Shown here in pieces: positions 52,177-60,540 of a DNA stretch of 64,000 bases. The translations under genes were made by a program, and so were the position numbers. The notes beneath the pieces were generated by a model, which was not told where the DNA came from, made no database searches, and saw nothing but the letters and a program-made list of their open reading frames with translations. The number at the start of each line of letters is the position of its first letter. Within the stretch, counting starts at the first letter, position 1. Source of the stretch: Hymenobacter jejuensis (GTDB lineage: Bacteria; Bacteroidota; Bacteroidia; Cytophagales; Hymenobacteraceae); assembly GCF_006337165.1 (NCBI RefSeq), contig NZ_CP040896.1, positions 310,001-374,000 of the forward strand, given 5' to 3'.

Positions 52177-52938
52177 ATGAAAAAGACCCACCTCATCACC
52201 CGGCGCAAGGCCATCATTACCGGCCTGACCTCCCTGGGCGGGCTGCTGCTGACCGGCTGCGTAAAAAAAGGGCCGCCCACCTACGGCAACATTCTGCGCA
52301 TGGGCGATGCGCTGACCTACGCGGCCCAGCGTACACTGCTTCCCGGGCAGGCGCTGGCCAAGGAATACGAACGCAGCGCTATCTCTTCCTTTCCCGCGAC
52401 CGGAACGACCAACCCGGGTAGTCTTATCCATCGGGGAGATAATCCTAACATACCGTACAGCGAGGCGTACGCCCACTTGCATTCGGGCGCCTTCACCGGC
52501 TGGGGCTTGTCAATTGAAGGGCGCGTGGCCCGCCCGAAAGCGTATTCTCTCGCCGAGCTCAAACGCTTCCCTTCCCGTACGCAAATCACGCGGCATACCT
52601 GCGAGGAAGGCTGGACAGCCATCGCGGAGTGGACTGGGGTGCCCTTGAGCCTTGTCCTGCAAAACGCCGGAATCATGCCGAGTGCCCGCTTTGTAAATTG
52701 CTACGCCTACGACGGCTACATGGAAAGCATTGACCTGCTGGATGCCTTTCACCCTCAGACTATTCTGGCCTATGGCATGAACGGGCAGGACCTTCCTACC
52801 CAGCACGGGGCGCCGATGCGCCTGCGGGTAGAGAACCAGATAGGGTACAAGAGTGTGAAATTTTTGCAGCGCATTGTAGTGACCGACGAATTCGTGGACA
52901 CCGGAGATAGTGGCTGGGCGTGGTACGTGGGCATCTGA
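52177..52938 (+). CDS. Sulfite oxidase-like molybdopterin-dependent oxidoreductase
   Basis: A 253-residue periplasmic enzyme of the sulfite oxidase/MsrP superfamily. The N-terminus has a twin-arginine motif (TRRKAIITG) and a lipobox-like LLTGC (Cys28), so it may be a Tat-exported lipoprotein. The molybdenum ligand is Cys142 in TRHTCEEGWTAIAEW. HGAPMRLRVENQIGYKSVKF near the end is also typical. It lacks the C-terminal dimerisation domain of animal sulfite oxidase. The substrate (sulfite, sulfoxides or other) is not readable. It follows the cytochrome b gene by one base. Confidence 0.9.
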   Translation: MKKTHLITRRKAIITGLTSLGGLLLTGCVKKGPPTYGNILRMGDALTYAAQRTLLPGQALAKEYERSAISSFPATGTTNPGSLIHRGDNPNIPYSEAYAHLHSGAFTGWGLSIEGRVARPKAYSLAELKRFPSRTQITRHTCEEGWTAIAEWTGVPLSLVLQNAGIMPSARFVNCYAYDGYMESIDLLDAFHPQTILAYGMNGQDLPTQHGAPMRLRVENQIGYKSVKFLQRIVVTDEFVDTGDSGWAWYVGI

Positions 52939-53165
52939 GCCTGCAGAAAGTCCTCCGATTCCTCTTGGGAACAGCATTGCCAAGCACGGCCCTCACACCT
53001 TGCGCTTTTATCTGCTATCTGCGCCTGAAGTCAGCAGGTAGCCGAGGCCATTGTCAAAAGAATTTCCGGGTTCATGTTCAGCCGCGGGCTTCGGGTCCAG
53101 CAAGCTGTTCTGGTTGCTCAAACAGCGGTTTGCAGAGAACGCAATCACCCAATCCCGGAAGGCAG

Positions 53166-53966
53166 TTACTCCGCCATCAGCTCGATTTCTCCTTTCAGAT
53201 ACGTAACGGCATAGCCCCCTATCAGCACGCGGTCGTCTTGCAGCTCGCACCACAGATCGCCGCCGCGGGACGAAATCTGGCGGGCTCGCAACGTATTCTT
53301 GCCCAGCTTCTTAGCCCAGTACGGAATAAGTGAAGCATGGGCCGAGCCGGTCACCGGATCTTCGGGCACCCCGACGCGCGGCGCGAAAAAGCGCGAGACG
53401 AAATCGATGCCGTTGGAGCCGGGGGCAGTCGCGATGACGCCGATGTACTCCAACTGAGCAATTTTGGCGATGTCCGGGGCCAGGGCGTGCACTTCTGCTT
53501 CGGTGCTGAAGAGCGCAACCAGGTCGCGCGAGGCCAGCACTTCGAGCGGCGTGGCGCGCAACGCATCCCGCAAGCCGGTGGGCGGCACGTCGAGGTGGCG
53601 GGGCGGACGGCTGGGAAAATCCATGGTGAAGCGGCCATCGGCGGCGTGCCGCACGCGCAGCGGACCGCTTTTGGTATGGAACGTAATTTCTTCGCCCTTG
53701 AAATTCAGGTGCCGAAACAGCACGTGCGCCGACGCCAGCGTAGCGTGCCCGCACAAGTCGATTTCGGCAGCCGGCGTAAACCAGCGCAGGTCATACTCCC
53801 CCTGCGATTTGGGCACGAAAAACGCCGTCTCGGCCAGATTGTTTTCAGCGGCTATGGCCTGCATAGTTTCGGCCGACAGCCATTCGGTGAGCGGGCACAC
53901 CGCCGCCGGATTGCCGGAAAAAACGCGGTCGGTGAAGGCATCTACTTGATAGAGAGGAAGAAGCAT
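53166..53966 (-). CDS. PhzF family isomerase-like protein
   Basis: A 266-residue PhzF/diaminopimelate epimerase-fold protein. It begins LPLYQVDAFTDRVFSGNPAA, with the putative catalytic Glu46 in NNLAETAFFV, FTPAAEIDLCGHATLASAHV, PVTGSAHASLIPYW and a final RGGDLWCELQDDRVLIGGYA. Most members outside phenazine clusters have unknown substrates. It is the last gene of a minus-strand run with hutI, 38 bases away, but has no known link to histidine breakdown. Confidence 0.9.
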   Translation of the reverse strand: MLLPLYQVDAFTDRVFSGNPAAVCPLTEWLSAETMQAIAAENNLAETAFFVPKSQGEYDLRWFTPAAEIDLCGHATLASAHVLFRHLNFKGEEITFHTKSGPLRVRHAADGRFTMDFPSRPPRHLDVPPTGLRDALRATPLEVLASRDLVALFSTEAEVHALAPDIAKIAQLEYIGVIATAPGSNGIDFVSRFFAPRVGVPEDPVTGSAHASLIPYWAKKLGKNTLRARQISSRGGDLWCELQDDRVLIGGYAVTYLKGEIELMAE

Positions 53967-54004
53967 AGGAAAAAAGAAGGCAAGCTTTTAGTGTGGAGAA
54001 ATGC

Positions 54005-55264
54005 TCATTGCAGGTTTTGGCGTATGCCGCCAATAATTACCTCCTGCACTGGGTTTTCGCCCAGCCAATACGGAATCTGGCGATAATCATCTAAGGTAAG
54101 AATCAGTATGTCAGCCATATATCCTTCAGCTAAACGTCCGACCTCGTGGGCCCGATTTAAGGCCCAAGCGGCATTTAGGGTCACGGCTGCGATGGCTTCG
54201 AGTGGCGTCAGGCCCATTTTCAGGCAGGCCATGCTCAGGGCCAACCACAGGTTTTTGCTGGGGCACGAACCCGGATTGAAATCGGTGCTGACGGCCACGG
54301 GCACACCGGCATCGATGAGCTGCCGGCCGAGTGCGTAACGCTCCTGTCGCAGAAACAACGGCACCAAGGGCAGCAATACGGCCACTGTGCGGCCATTTTG
54401 GGCAATGCGCGCCGCGTCTGGTAGGCTCAGGTAATCAACATGATCGACGCTGATGGCCCCCAATTCGGCCGCCATCGCGCAGCCACCCAGATCGTGCAGC
54501 TGCTCAGCATGAATTTTCAGCCCGAAACCCAAAGCATGGGCCTGCTGCAAATACGTGCGCGCATCATCAACGCTGAAAGCGCCTTCCTCACAGAAAATGT
54601 CGACAAACTCGGCCTGGCCGCGGAGCTCCGGCAGCACTTCGGTAGCCAGCATGTGCAGGTACTCGGCTGGGCGGCCTTTGTATTCGGGAGGCACCACGTG
54701 CGCGCCCAAAAACGTCGGTACTACGCGCACGGGTTGGCGCTTGCTGGCTTCCAGGGCCACGCGCACCAAGCGCAGCTCCGTTTCTTTGTCGAGGCCGTAG
54801 CCGCTTTTAGCTTCCACCGTCGTGACGCCGTAGCGCCGGAAGCCATCGAGGTGGTGCAGGGCATTTTGCAGCAATTCGGCGGCGGAAGCTGCTCGTGTGG
54901 CCCGCACGGTGCTCAGAATGCCACCGCCCGAAGCCAGAATATCAAGGTACGATTCGCCCTGCAACTTGCGCTGAAACTCCTCGGCGCGGTTGCCGGCAAA
55001 CACCAGGTGGGTATGGCATTCGACCAACCCCGGCATCACCACGCGCCCCTGCGCATCCAGGATTTCCGTTGTGGCGCTGATCTGGCTGTCGTCAAGTTCG
55101 AGCATCGGCCCTACCGCGGCGATTCGGCCTTTTTCGCACGCCACGAAGCCATTTGCAAGTATTTGCCAATCAGATAGTTGTGATTTCGTTAAAGGTTTAT
55201 CTGTTGGGCCACCCACGAGCGTGAGGATCTGGCCGCAGTTGCGAATCAGTAAGTCGTAGGGCAC
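54005..55264 (-). CDS. hutI: Imidazolonepropionase
   Basis: A 419-residue amidohydrolase of the histidine degradation pathway (4-imidazolone-5-propionate to N-formimino-glutamate). The metal pair is His84 and His86 in VECHTHLVFAGNRAEEF. KSGYGLDKETELR, IHAEQLHDLGGCAMAAEL and STDFNPGSCPSKNL are the other family motifs. The dispersed AT element at 55153-55181 lies in frame at about residues 28-37 (SQLSDWQILA), in a loop where other HutI proteins vary. hutH, hutU and hutG are not in the window. It follows a NACHT ATPase gene by 7 bases. Confidence 0.94.
   Translation of the reverse strand: MPYDLLIRNCGQILTLVGGPTDKPLTKSQLSDWQILANGFVACEKGRIAAVGPMLELDDSQISATTEILDAQGRVVMPGLVECHTHLVFAGNRAEEFQRKLQGESYLDILASGGGILSTVRATRAASAAELLQNALHHLDGFRRYGVTTVEAKSGYGLDKETELRLVRVALEASKRQPVRVVPTFLGAHVVPPEYKGRPAEYLHMLATEVLPELRGQAEFVDIFCEEGAFSVDDARTYLQQAHALGFGLKIHAEQLHDLGGCAMAAELGAISVDHVDYLSLPDAARIAQNGRTVAVLLPLVPLFLRQERYALGRQLIDAGVPVAVSTDFNPGSCPSKNLWLALSMACLKMGLTPLEAIAAVTLNAAWALNRAHEVGRLAEGYMADILILTLDDYRQIPYWLGENPVQEVIIGGIRQNLQ
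55153..55181. repeat. Dispersed AT-rich element, copy 14, inside hutI
   Basis: The plus strand reads GCAAGTATTTGCCAATCAGA then TAGTTG; it carries the GCAAGTA-n-TTG half also seen in the two oppC copies. It encodes part of KSQLSDWQILANG. Confidence 0.55.
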
Positions 55265-55271
55265 AGAACTA

Positions 55272-57731
55272 CTATTTCTCGTGGTTTAGAGGGGCAACGA
55301 GCCGGCGCGCAAACGTCGTGTAAAAAGGCATTTGTCGGTTGATGGCGTGTTGCTCGATGTTGGCTAGGGCCGCGGCGAGCGGCATATGCGAGAGGCCTAC
55401 TCGGCCAAAATGCACTTCCGTCAGAAGATAATAAACGATGTAATAGTCTTTAAACCAGCTGTATTGGTCGAGTTGCTCGCGCAATGCAAGGCTTCTGTAC
55501 GCGGCCTCCGCCTCCGGATGCCGGCCGGTATGCAAGAGCGCGACCGCCCGAAAGGCTTGCAGGATCTGGGTGTATACATTGTCCTGATAGTCCTCGAGTT
55601 CCGGGTAGAGCGCCAGCGTGAAGTCGTGCCATTCCAGCAGCTCCGCGTAGCGCTGCATCAGGAAAAAGGCTTCGGCCACAAAATAATGGAAGCCCGCCGG
55701 AAAAAACTGGTACGCAGACGGAAACAGGTCGACGGAGCTGCGCGAACGAGGGATTTCGCGGGCTTGGTTCTGCAAGCTTTCCATCGAAAAGGCGATTTCC
55801 GGCTGGCCTTCTACGAAATACTGATGCACCAACTCGGAGAAAACCCGTCGCCCCTGCGGAAATGAATGAAACGCGTTGCTGTGCGGTACGCGCCGAATGG
55901 CGGTAATGTGCTCGGTACAGGCGGCATAATCTTCCTTCAAGAAATCACCCAGAAACAGCATGCAATTGCCAAACAATTGAGCTTCAGGAGTTTGCTTGTG
56001 TTGCAGATACGCCGTAATGGTCCGGCGGTAGGCCCGGTTGAGGTTGGCCTGATCTACGAAGGTTTCCACAAAATACAACTGCCCGCTGGGCTGCGCGGCC
56101 AGCAATGGATTTAGGGCTTCGGCCGCCTCCCGATTCGTCCGCAGTTCCATCCCAAGGAAATGCCCCAGCTCCACCAGTTCGCTCTCACTGAGGGCCAAGT
56201 CGAATATTTTGCTCAGCTCCGCGAATTGCTTCTGCTGCAACGCAAACAAAACCAAGTACTTAACAACTTCCAACCGATGACCGAGCGCCGTGGTAGCTGC
56301 CACTACGGCCCGGGCTAGCTCGAGGGTAAATCCTTTGCGGGTTTCGAGCCAATGGCGGGCCACCATGTATTCGAGCAGCGTATCGTGTCCGAAGCGAATG
56401 TAGGTATCCACATCTTGCCAAGGGCCGATACTGCGCTCCTCGCGCAGGATGCCATCGGTAAGCAGTTCTTCGTAAGCCGCATAATATCTGAGGATTAGCT
56501 CATCAAAATCGGCGCGCCGAAGCTGCCAGTTGGTTTGGTTTTCCAGAATGGCTTTGATCAGGGTATTGAGTAAAGCCGTTTTTTCGAAGCCGAACCTCGT
56601 GCTGTGAATGCGCTGTTGCAAAAACGCTCGGAGCAGAGCCAATTTGCTGCCTCGCGCCGCCACCGGGCCGGGCGATGCCTGGGCCAGCAGCTGCAAATAA
56701 TACGGATGCTGAATCAGGGCCTGCATGTCCGACGACATGGCATCGTAGCTGATGGCCTGCGGCAACCGGCTCAGGATGTCGCGCACCTCGCGGGGTTCCA
56801 GCAAGGGCACGTTGCTGATGCGGCCGCCAAACAAATCGAAGGAAATGCCAAACCATTGCTGGTGCAGGCGCGGGTAGCGGCGGCCCATCCACTGCACAAA
56901 CTGCTCCCAATACACGGGGCGCGTCGTCATGACCAAGCGCAGCCACGGATGCTGCGGATGGGCCGCAACCGCATCGGAAAGCAACCGAAACAGGACTTCT
57001 TGCTGCACGGCTTGCCCGGTAGCTTCGTCTAGGCCGTCGAGCAGGATGTATACATTGGGCATGCCCTTGGTGCCGGGCTCCGGAAAAGTTGCGCCCCCGG
57101 CTCCCTTCTCCCACAGACAGCTCGCCAAAGACTGTCCGGGCGGGACGGACGCGAGCTGCCAGGCGGGCACCAGCCACAGGATATCGTTGGGCGCCAACTC
57201 GCGGGCCTGCTCGACCAAATGAGCCAGCAACACCGACTTGCCATAGCCACCTTCGGCCACGAAAGCCGTCGCGACGCAGGTAGAAGCCCGAAACTGCTGC
57301 CAATGTTCGAGTGCAAAGTGCCGGGGAATGGTTTGTTCGTAAGCCAGTCCGCACTGCTCGCGAAGCACCGCCAGCGTGTTGTTGGTAGCCGAAGAGGCGT
57401 GCTTGGCCATCGCGCCAAAACCGGCCGGTGCCAATGCTGGTCGCTGCAGTTCGACGCAAGCTTCCCACGAGGCAAAGCCTGCGTAAGTGGCCAGCACATC
57501 GAGTGTAAAGCGCGAAAACCCGCTGGTCGCGGGCACTAGTCCCATCACCCGCTTCAGGGTGCTCAGGCTGACAACCTGGCCGGTGCGCTCCCGCACGCTT
57601 TCGGCGAGGGCCTGGCAATCTTTCGGGTAGCGCACATCGCTGCCATATTGCTGGCAGACAGCGACTTGCAACGCACTCAAGGCTGCATCAGCCGCCGTGG
57701 CGTCGGCTAAAGTGTAGTTATTGGGTTGCAA
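55272..57731 (-). CDS. NACHT-type STAND ATPase with an N-terminal HTH-like domain
   Basis: An 819-residue protein. At about residues 30-95 lies a Bacteroidota-type helix-turn-helix-like module (ALAESVRERTGQVVSLSTLK, then FTLDVLATYAGFASWEACVE). A P-loop NTPase follows: Walker A AEGGYGKSVLL (159-168), Walker B NVYILLDGLDEA (226-237) of the NACHT DGLDE type, and a sensor VMTTRPVYWEQF near 270. The C-terminal 450 residues are helical and TPR-like, with RFGHDTLLEYMVARHWLETR as the typical NACHT-associated helix. STAND ATPases of this type act as signal switches, and several bacterial NACHT proteins are antiphage sensors; here that is only a hypothesis. There is no toxin-like N-terminus and no transmembrane segment. 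hutI follows 7 bases downstream. Confidence 0.85.
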   Translation of the reverse strand: MQPNNYTLADATAADAALSALQVAVCQQYGSDVRYPKDCQALAESVRERTGQVVSLSTLKRVMGLVPATSGFSRFTLDVLATYAGFASWEACVELQRPALAPAGFGAMAKHASSATNNTLAVLREQCGLAYEQTIPRHFALEHWQQFRASTCVATAFVAEGGYGKSVLLAHLVEQARELAPNDILWLVPAWQLASVPPGQSLASCLWEKGAGGATFPEPGTKGMPNVYILLDGLDEATGQAVQQEVLFRLLSDAVAAHPQHPWLRLVMTTRPVYWEQFVQWMGRRYPRLHQQWFGISFDLFGGRISNVPLLEPREVRDILSRLPQAISYDAMSSDMQALIQHPYYLQLLAQASPGPVAARGSKLALLRAFLQQRIHSTRFGFEKTALLNTLIKAILENQTNWQLRRADFDELILRYYAAYEELLTDGILREERSIGPWQDVDTYIRFGHDTLLEYMVARHWLETRKGFTLELARAVVAATTALGHRLEVVKYLVLFALQQKQFAELSKIFDLALSESELVELGHFLGMELRTNREAAEALNPLLAAQPSGQLYFVETFVDQANLNRAYRRTITAYLQHKQTPEAQLFGNCMLFLGDFLKEDYAACTEHITAIRRVPHSNAFHSFPQGRRVFSELVHQYFVEGQPEIAFSMESLQNQAREIPRSRSSVDLFPSAYQFFPAGFHYFVAEAFFLMQRYAELLEWHDFTLALYPELEDYQDNVYTQILQAFRAVALLHTGRHPEAEAAYRSLALREQLDQYSWFKDYYIVYYLLTEVHFGRVGLSHMPLAAALANIEQHAINRQMPFYTTFARRLVAPLNHEK

Positions 57732-57763
57732 AGGCGAGGTGGGTGGTAGCGGTGTTCAAACGA

Positions 57764-57778
57764 TTCAATTTAATTGAA
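57764..57778. promoter_or_regulatory. Short palindrome in the NACHT gene promoter region
   Basis: TTCAATT-T-AATTGAA, a perfect 7-base-arm palindrome about 35 bases upstream of the NACHT ATG. It could be an operator, possibly for the protein's own HTH-like domain; this is speculative. Confidence 0.25.
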
Positions 57779-57860
57779 AAATTTGGTTCTGGCTTGGCAG
57801 CAACAAAGCTGGTAGGTTAGTATCTGAAATAAGTGCTGTTGGTCTTAATGCTGTCCCAAA

Positions 57861-58076
57861 ATGAGTTACGCCGCTTCTTTTCCGCTTGACCAAAATACTG
57901 GTCGTGCCACTAGTGCCAGCCTTTCCGATGCAGCTTCTGCATCGGCTACGGCCTCTACTAAGATCCCTTTTCTTCCTAAGCTCCCTTCTACCGATCAGCC
58001 CCGTGGCGATCGGCCCGACCGCCGCAGCTATGAGGCGTTTGTCGACTATTACATTGCCTGTTACAAACGCTCGTAA
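57861..58076 (+). CDS. Small Ser/Ala-rich hypothetical protein
   Basis: A 71-residue frame from an ATG with protein-like ends: the N-terminus MSYAASFPLDQN is followed by a low-complexity ASLSDAASASATASTKIP, then a charged RGDRPDRRSYEAFVDYYIAC and a KRS tail. No signal peptide or known motif. It is divergent from the NACHT gene by 129 bases and followed by a strong terminator 80 bases downstream, which supports a real transcript. Low complexity makes the call uncertain. Confidence 0.45.
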   Translation: MSYAASFPLDQNTGRATSASLSDAASASATASTKIPFLPKLPSTDQPRGDRPDRRSYEAFVDYYIACYKRS

Positions 58077-58159
58077 GGGCGCCTGTAACCAGCAAGCATT
58101 TTACGTTAGTGTTGCTATAATTAGCTGCGTTTTTTATCAGACTATTTTTATCCACCTAT

Positions 58160-58198
58160 AAAAAAGCGCTAAGCCAGTAGCTGGTTTAGCGCTTTTTT
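58160..58198. terminator. Bidirectional hairpin terminator
   Basis: An 18-base stem with one G-T pair (AAAAAAGCGCTAAGCCAG with CTGGTTTAGCGCTTTTTT) and a 3-base loop, between the small gene and the convergent SPL-like gene. Confidence 0.9.
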
Positions 58199-58220
58199 GT
58201 GTGATACAAATCCGAAAACC

Positions 58221-59345
58221 TTACGTCCAGTACTGCACCGGCGCGCTCGGAAAGCGCTTTTGCCATTCCTGATAGAAGAATTGCTTCATCGTGCGCATGT
58301 CGTCGGGCTGGTACACGTATTTGGTGCCGCCGAACTTATTGCGCTTCACCGCGCGGGTGGCCTCGTCGAAATCGAGGGACGTGTTGGGGTACCACTGCAA
58401 CAATACGTCTTTCGAGCCGGGCGTAAATCGATGCGTGATGAACTCCACCGTTAGGTCGCACGGAAAATCGAGGGCCCCAGCAATCCGGTCGAGCAGGTCT
58501 AGGTAATGTTCGCGCCAATTGGGAATCTGCATGATGGGCGCCAGCACCACGCCTACCGGGTAGCCGCCTCCGCCCTGCTCGCGCGGCAATGCCAAGCGGC
58601 GCAATGCCTGCAAACGGGCTTCCACCGATGCTGTGCCACCCTCCAGCCGGCGGGCTACTGGCTCGGCATTCAAGCTGACGCGGGCGCGGGTGCGGCCGTG
58701 GTGCGGCAAACCAAGCAGCGAATCTACCCGGTCGTACTTGCTCACAAAACGCAACTGCGCACCTTCACGCGTGCCGTAATACCGGATGCACTCCTCAAGC
58801 CCACCCGTAAGATGCTCAATGCCAAGCACATCGGTATAGCAGCTTACTTCAAAGGAAGTTACACGACCGGGCTGCTCATAGCGAGCCGTATTCTGGAGTA
58901 GCTCCGGCAAGTTGGCGTAGGCGCGCACCACTGGCGGCCCCGCCAGACTTCCGGCTAGGTAGCAGTATTGGCAGTGCGCCGGGCAGCCTTCAGCCAAGTT
59001 CATCTGCCAGTCGGCGGAGGGCGGTGTGGGCTGCAAGCGCAAGGCACTCGGCGGGGCACAGACCACGGCCAGCGTGTTTTTGGCGTTGCGGTACGTTTCG
59101 CGCTCGTCGGCACCGCGCAAGCCGGTAATGCGGTTGCTTTTGAGCTTTTCTACTTCCAGCCCGTGTGCCTTGACCCGCTCAAACATCTGCTGGCCAAAGG
59201 GTTGCTGCAAGGTATCGGGCGTAAATACCACGCGCTTCGGCAGCCAAAGCCGCGCCGAGTGCGTCAGGGGTGTAGGTCGAACGTTGGTGTTGGAATCGGA
59301 AAGAAAGGAATCAGAAAGCGAAACAAAGGGGTTGGTATCGAGCAT
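58221..59345 (-). CDS. Spore photoproduct lyase-like radical SAM protein
   Basis: A 374-residue radical SAM enzyme of the SPL family. The 4Fe-4S cluster Cys are C121, C125 and C128 in NLAEGCPAHCQYCYLAGS; the C-x3-C-x2-C spacing is as in SplB. RLWLPKRVVFTPDTL and SFEVSCYTDVLGIEHLTGGL are typical, and ITHRFTPGSKDVLLQWYPNT appears near the C-terminus. In spore formers it repairs the thymine spore photoproduct; homologues in non-sporing Bacteroidota are common but their role is unproven. The gene is monocistronic. Confidence 0.9.
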   Translation of the reverse strand: MLDTNPFVSLSDSFLSDSNTNVRPTPLTHSARLWLPKRVVFTPDTLQQPFGQQMFERVKAHGLEVEKLKSNRITGLRGADERETYRNAKNTLAVVCAPPSALRLQPTPPSADWQMNLAEGCPAHCQYCYLAGSLAGPPVVRAYANLPELLQNTARYEQPGRVTSFEVSCYTDVLGIEHLTGGLEECIRYYGTREGAQLRFVSKYDRVDSLLGLPHHGRTRARVSLNAEPVARRLEGGTASVEARLQALRRLALPREQGGGGYPVGVVLAPIMQIPNWREHYLDLLDRIAGALDFPCDLTVEFITHRFTPGSKDVLLQWYPNTSLDFDEATRAVKRNKFGGTKYVYQPDDMRTMKQFFYQEWQKRFPSAPVQYWT

Positions 59346-59420
59346 CAGAACGCATCAGGTAGTGGTGCTCTAGAAACAAAGCAGAGCCGAAAAAGAGTCA
59401 TTTTTTGGGTTTATTCATCA

Positions 59421-59452
59421 ACTATAATTTATTGATAATCAATATCTTATAA
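59421..59452. repeat. Dispersed AT-rich palindromic element, copy 15
   Basis: ACTATAATTTATTGATAATC then AATATCTTATAA. It lies between the divergent starts of the SPL-like gene and the NTF2-like gene. Confidence 0.65.
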
Positions 59453-59601
59453 ATAGATATAAGCTATTACTTTTCCTTGGTCTCGTCACGGCGTCCTGCC
59501 TACAATCTGCGAAAGCCATCCTTATGCCAGATAAAATATCATAAAGTCTATATTAGTCCCACCGGTCATTCCGCTGCCTTTACTTTTCTCCCTGCTTTGC
59601 T

Positions 59602-60444
59602 ATGCGCCTTTTCTGTTGTGCAGCCGCCGTGCTGCTTGCCTCTTCGCTGTCTACACTGGCGCAAAAACCGGTCGGAGCAATAGTAGCAGCCGAGCGAAAA
59701 TTTGCCAAATCGGCGGCCGAACTGGGTACAAAAGCGGCTTTCCTGAGCAATATGGCCGATTCGGCGGTGGTGTTTCCGAAAGGCAAACCTACGCTGGCTC
59801 GCCCCTACTGGCTAGCTACCCCCGACCACCAGCCCACGATCACTTGGGGACCCGAATTTGCCGACGCGGCCAGCTCCGGCGACATGGGCTATACCACTGG
59901 GCCGTGGTACATCGAGGCCGGCGGCAAGCGCGTGGCGCACGGTCACTACCATACGGTGTGGGTGCGGCAACCCGACCAGCAGCTAAAATTTGTGGCGGAC
60001 ATCGGCGTACAACACGCTGCTCCTGAACCCGATAGCATCCCGACCACCGTTGCCTATGCCACCGCGCCCGGCCACGCCTCAAAGGATCAAAGCGCTGATA
60101 TTATGACTCTGGAGCGGCAATTTACGGCGGCCATTCGGGCCAAGGGCATGGCCAAAGCCTACGCGGCGGTTATGAGCTCCGAAGCGCGCCTCAACCGCCC
60201 CGACCAATTTCCGCTGACCACGCCCCAACTGCAACGCCAAAACCTGGCGGCACAAGCGCCGCTGAAGTTTCAGCCCATGCGCAGCCAGGTTTCGCAAGCC
60301 GGCGACCTGGCTTACACGTACGGCACCTATCAGGCTGACCAACAGGCGACTAACTCAGGTGCTTATTTACACATCTGGAAGCACGAAACGGCCAAGCACT
60401 GGCGACTGGTGCTGGAAGTGCTCAATCCGTCGGCCGGGAAATAG
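59602..60444 (+). CDS. Secreted NTF2-like protein with two tandem DUF4440-type domains
   Basis: A 280-residue protein with signal peptide (AAAVLLASSLSTLA). Two SnoaL/NTF2-like modules are visible: about residues 24-140 (ERKFAKSAAELGTKAAFLSN, later DMGYTTGPWYIE, VAHGHYHTVWVRQPDQQLKF) and about 160-275 (LERQFTAAIRAKGMAKAYAA, ending LAYTYGTYQADQQ and YLHIWKHETAKHWRLVLEVL). The fold is a common cone used for small molecules; no catalytic residues are diagnostic. The periplasmic location is inferred. Function unknown. Confidence 0.8.
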   Translation: MRLFCCAAAVLLASSLSTLAQKPVGAIVAAERKFAKSAAELGTKAAFLSNMADSAVVFPKGKPTLARPYWLATPDHQPTITWGPEFADAASSGDMGYTTGPWYIEAGGKRVAHGHYHTVWVRQPDQQLKFVADIGVQHAAPEPDSIPTTVAYATAPGHASKDQSADIMTLERQFTAAIRAKGMAKAYAAVMSSEARLNRPDQFPLTTPQLQRQNLAAQAPLKFQPMRSQVSQAGDLAYTYGTYQADQQATNSGAYLHIWKHETAKHWRLVLEVLNPSAGK

Positions 60445-60540
60445 CAGCTTTTGCGGCGCAGCTACGTAAAACCGCTGCCGACGTAGCGAAGCCCGTTTTG
60501 CCCGCTGCCTGTTCGGCCCGGCCAAGCCTTACCCGACCGC

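Noticed and set aside
53008..53165. Gene relic between the sulfite oxidase-like and PhzF genes
   Set aside because: The open minus-strand frame has no recognised sequence and no start; treated as spacer.
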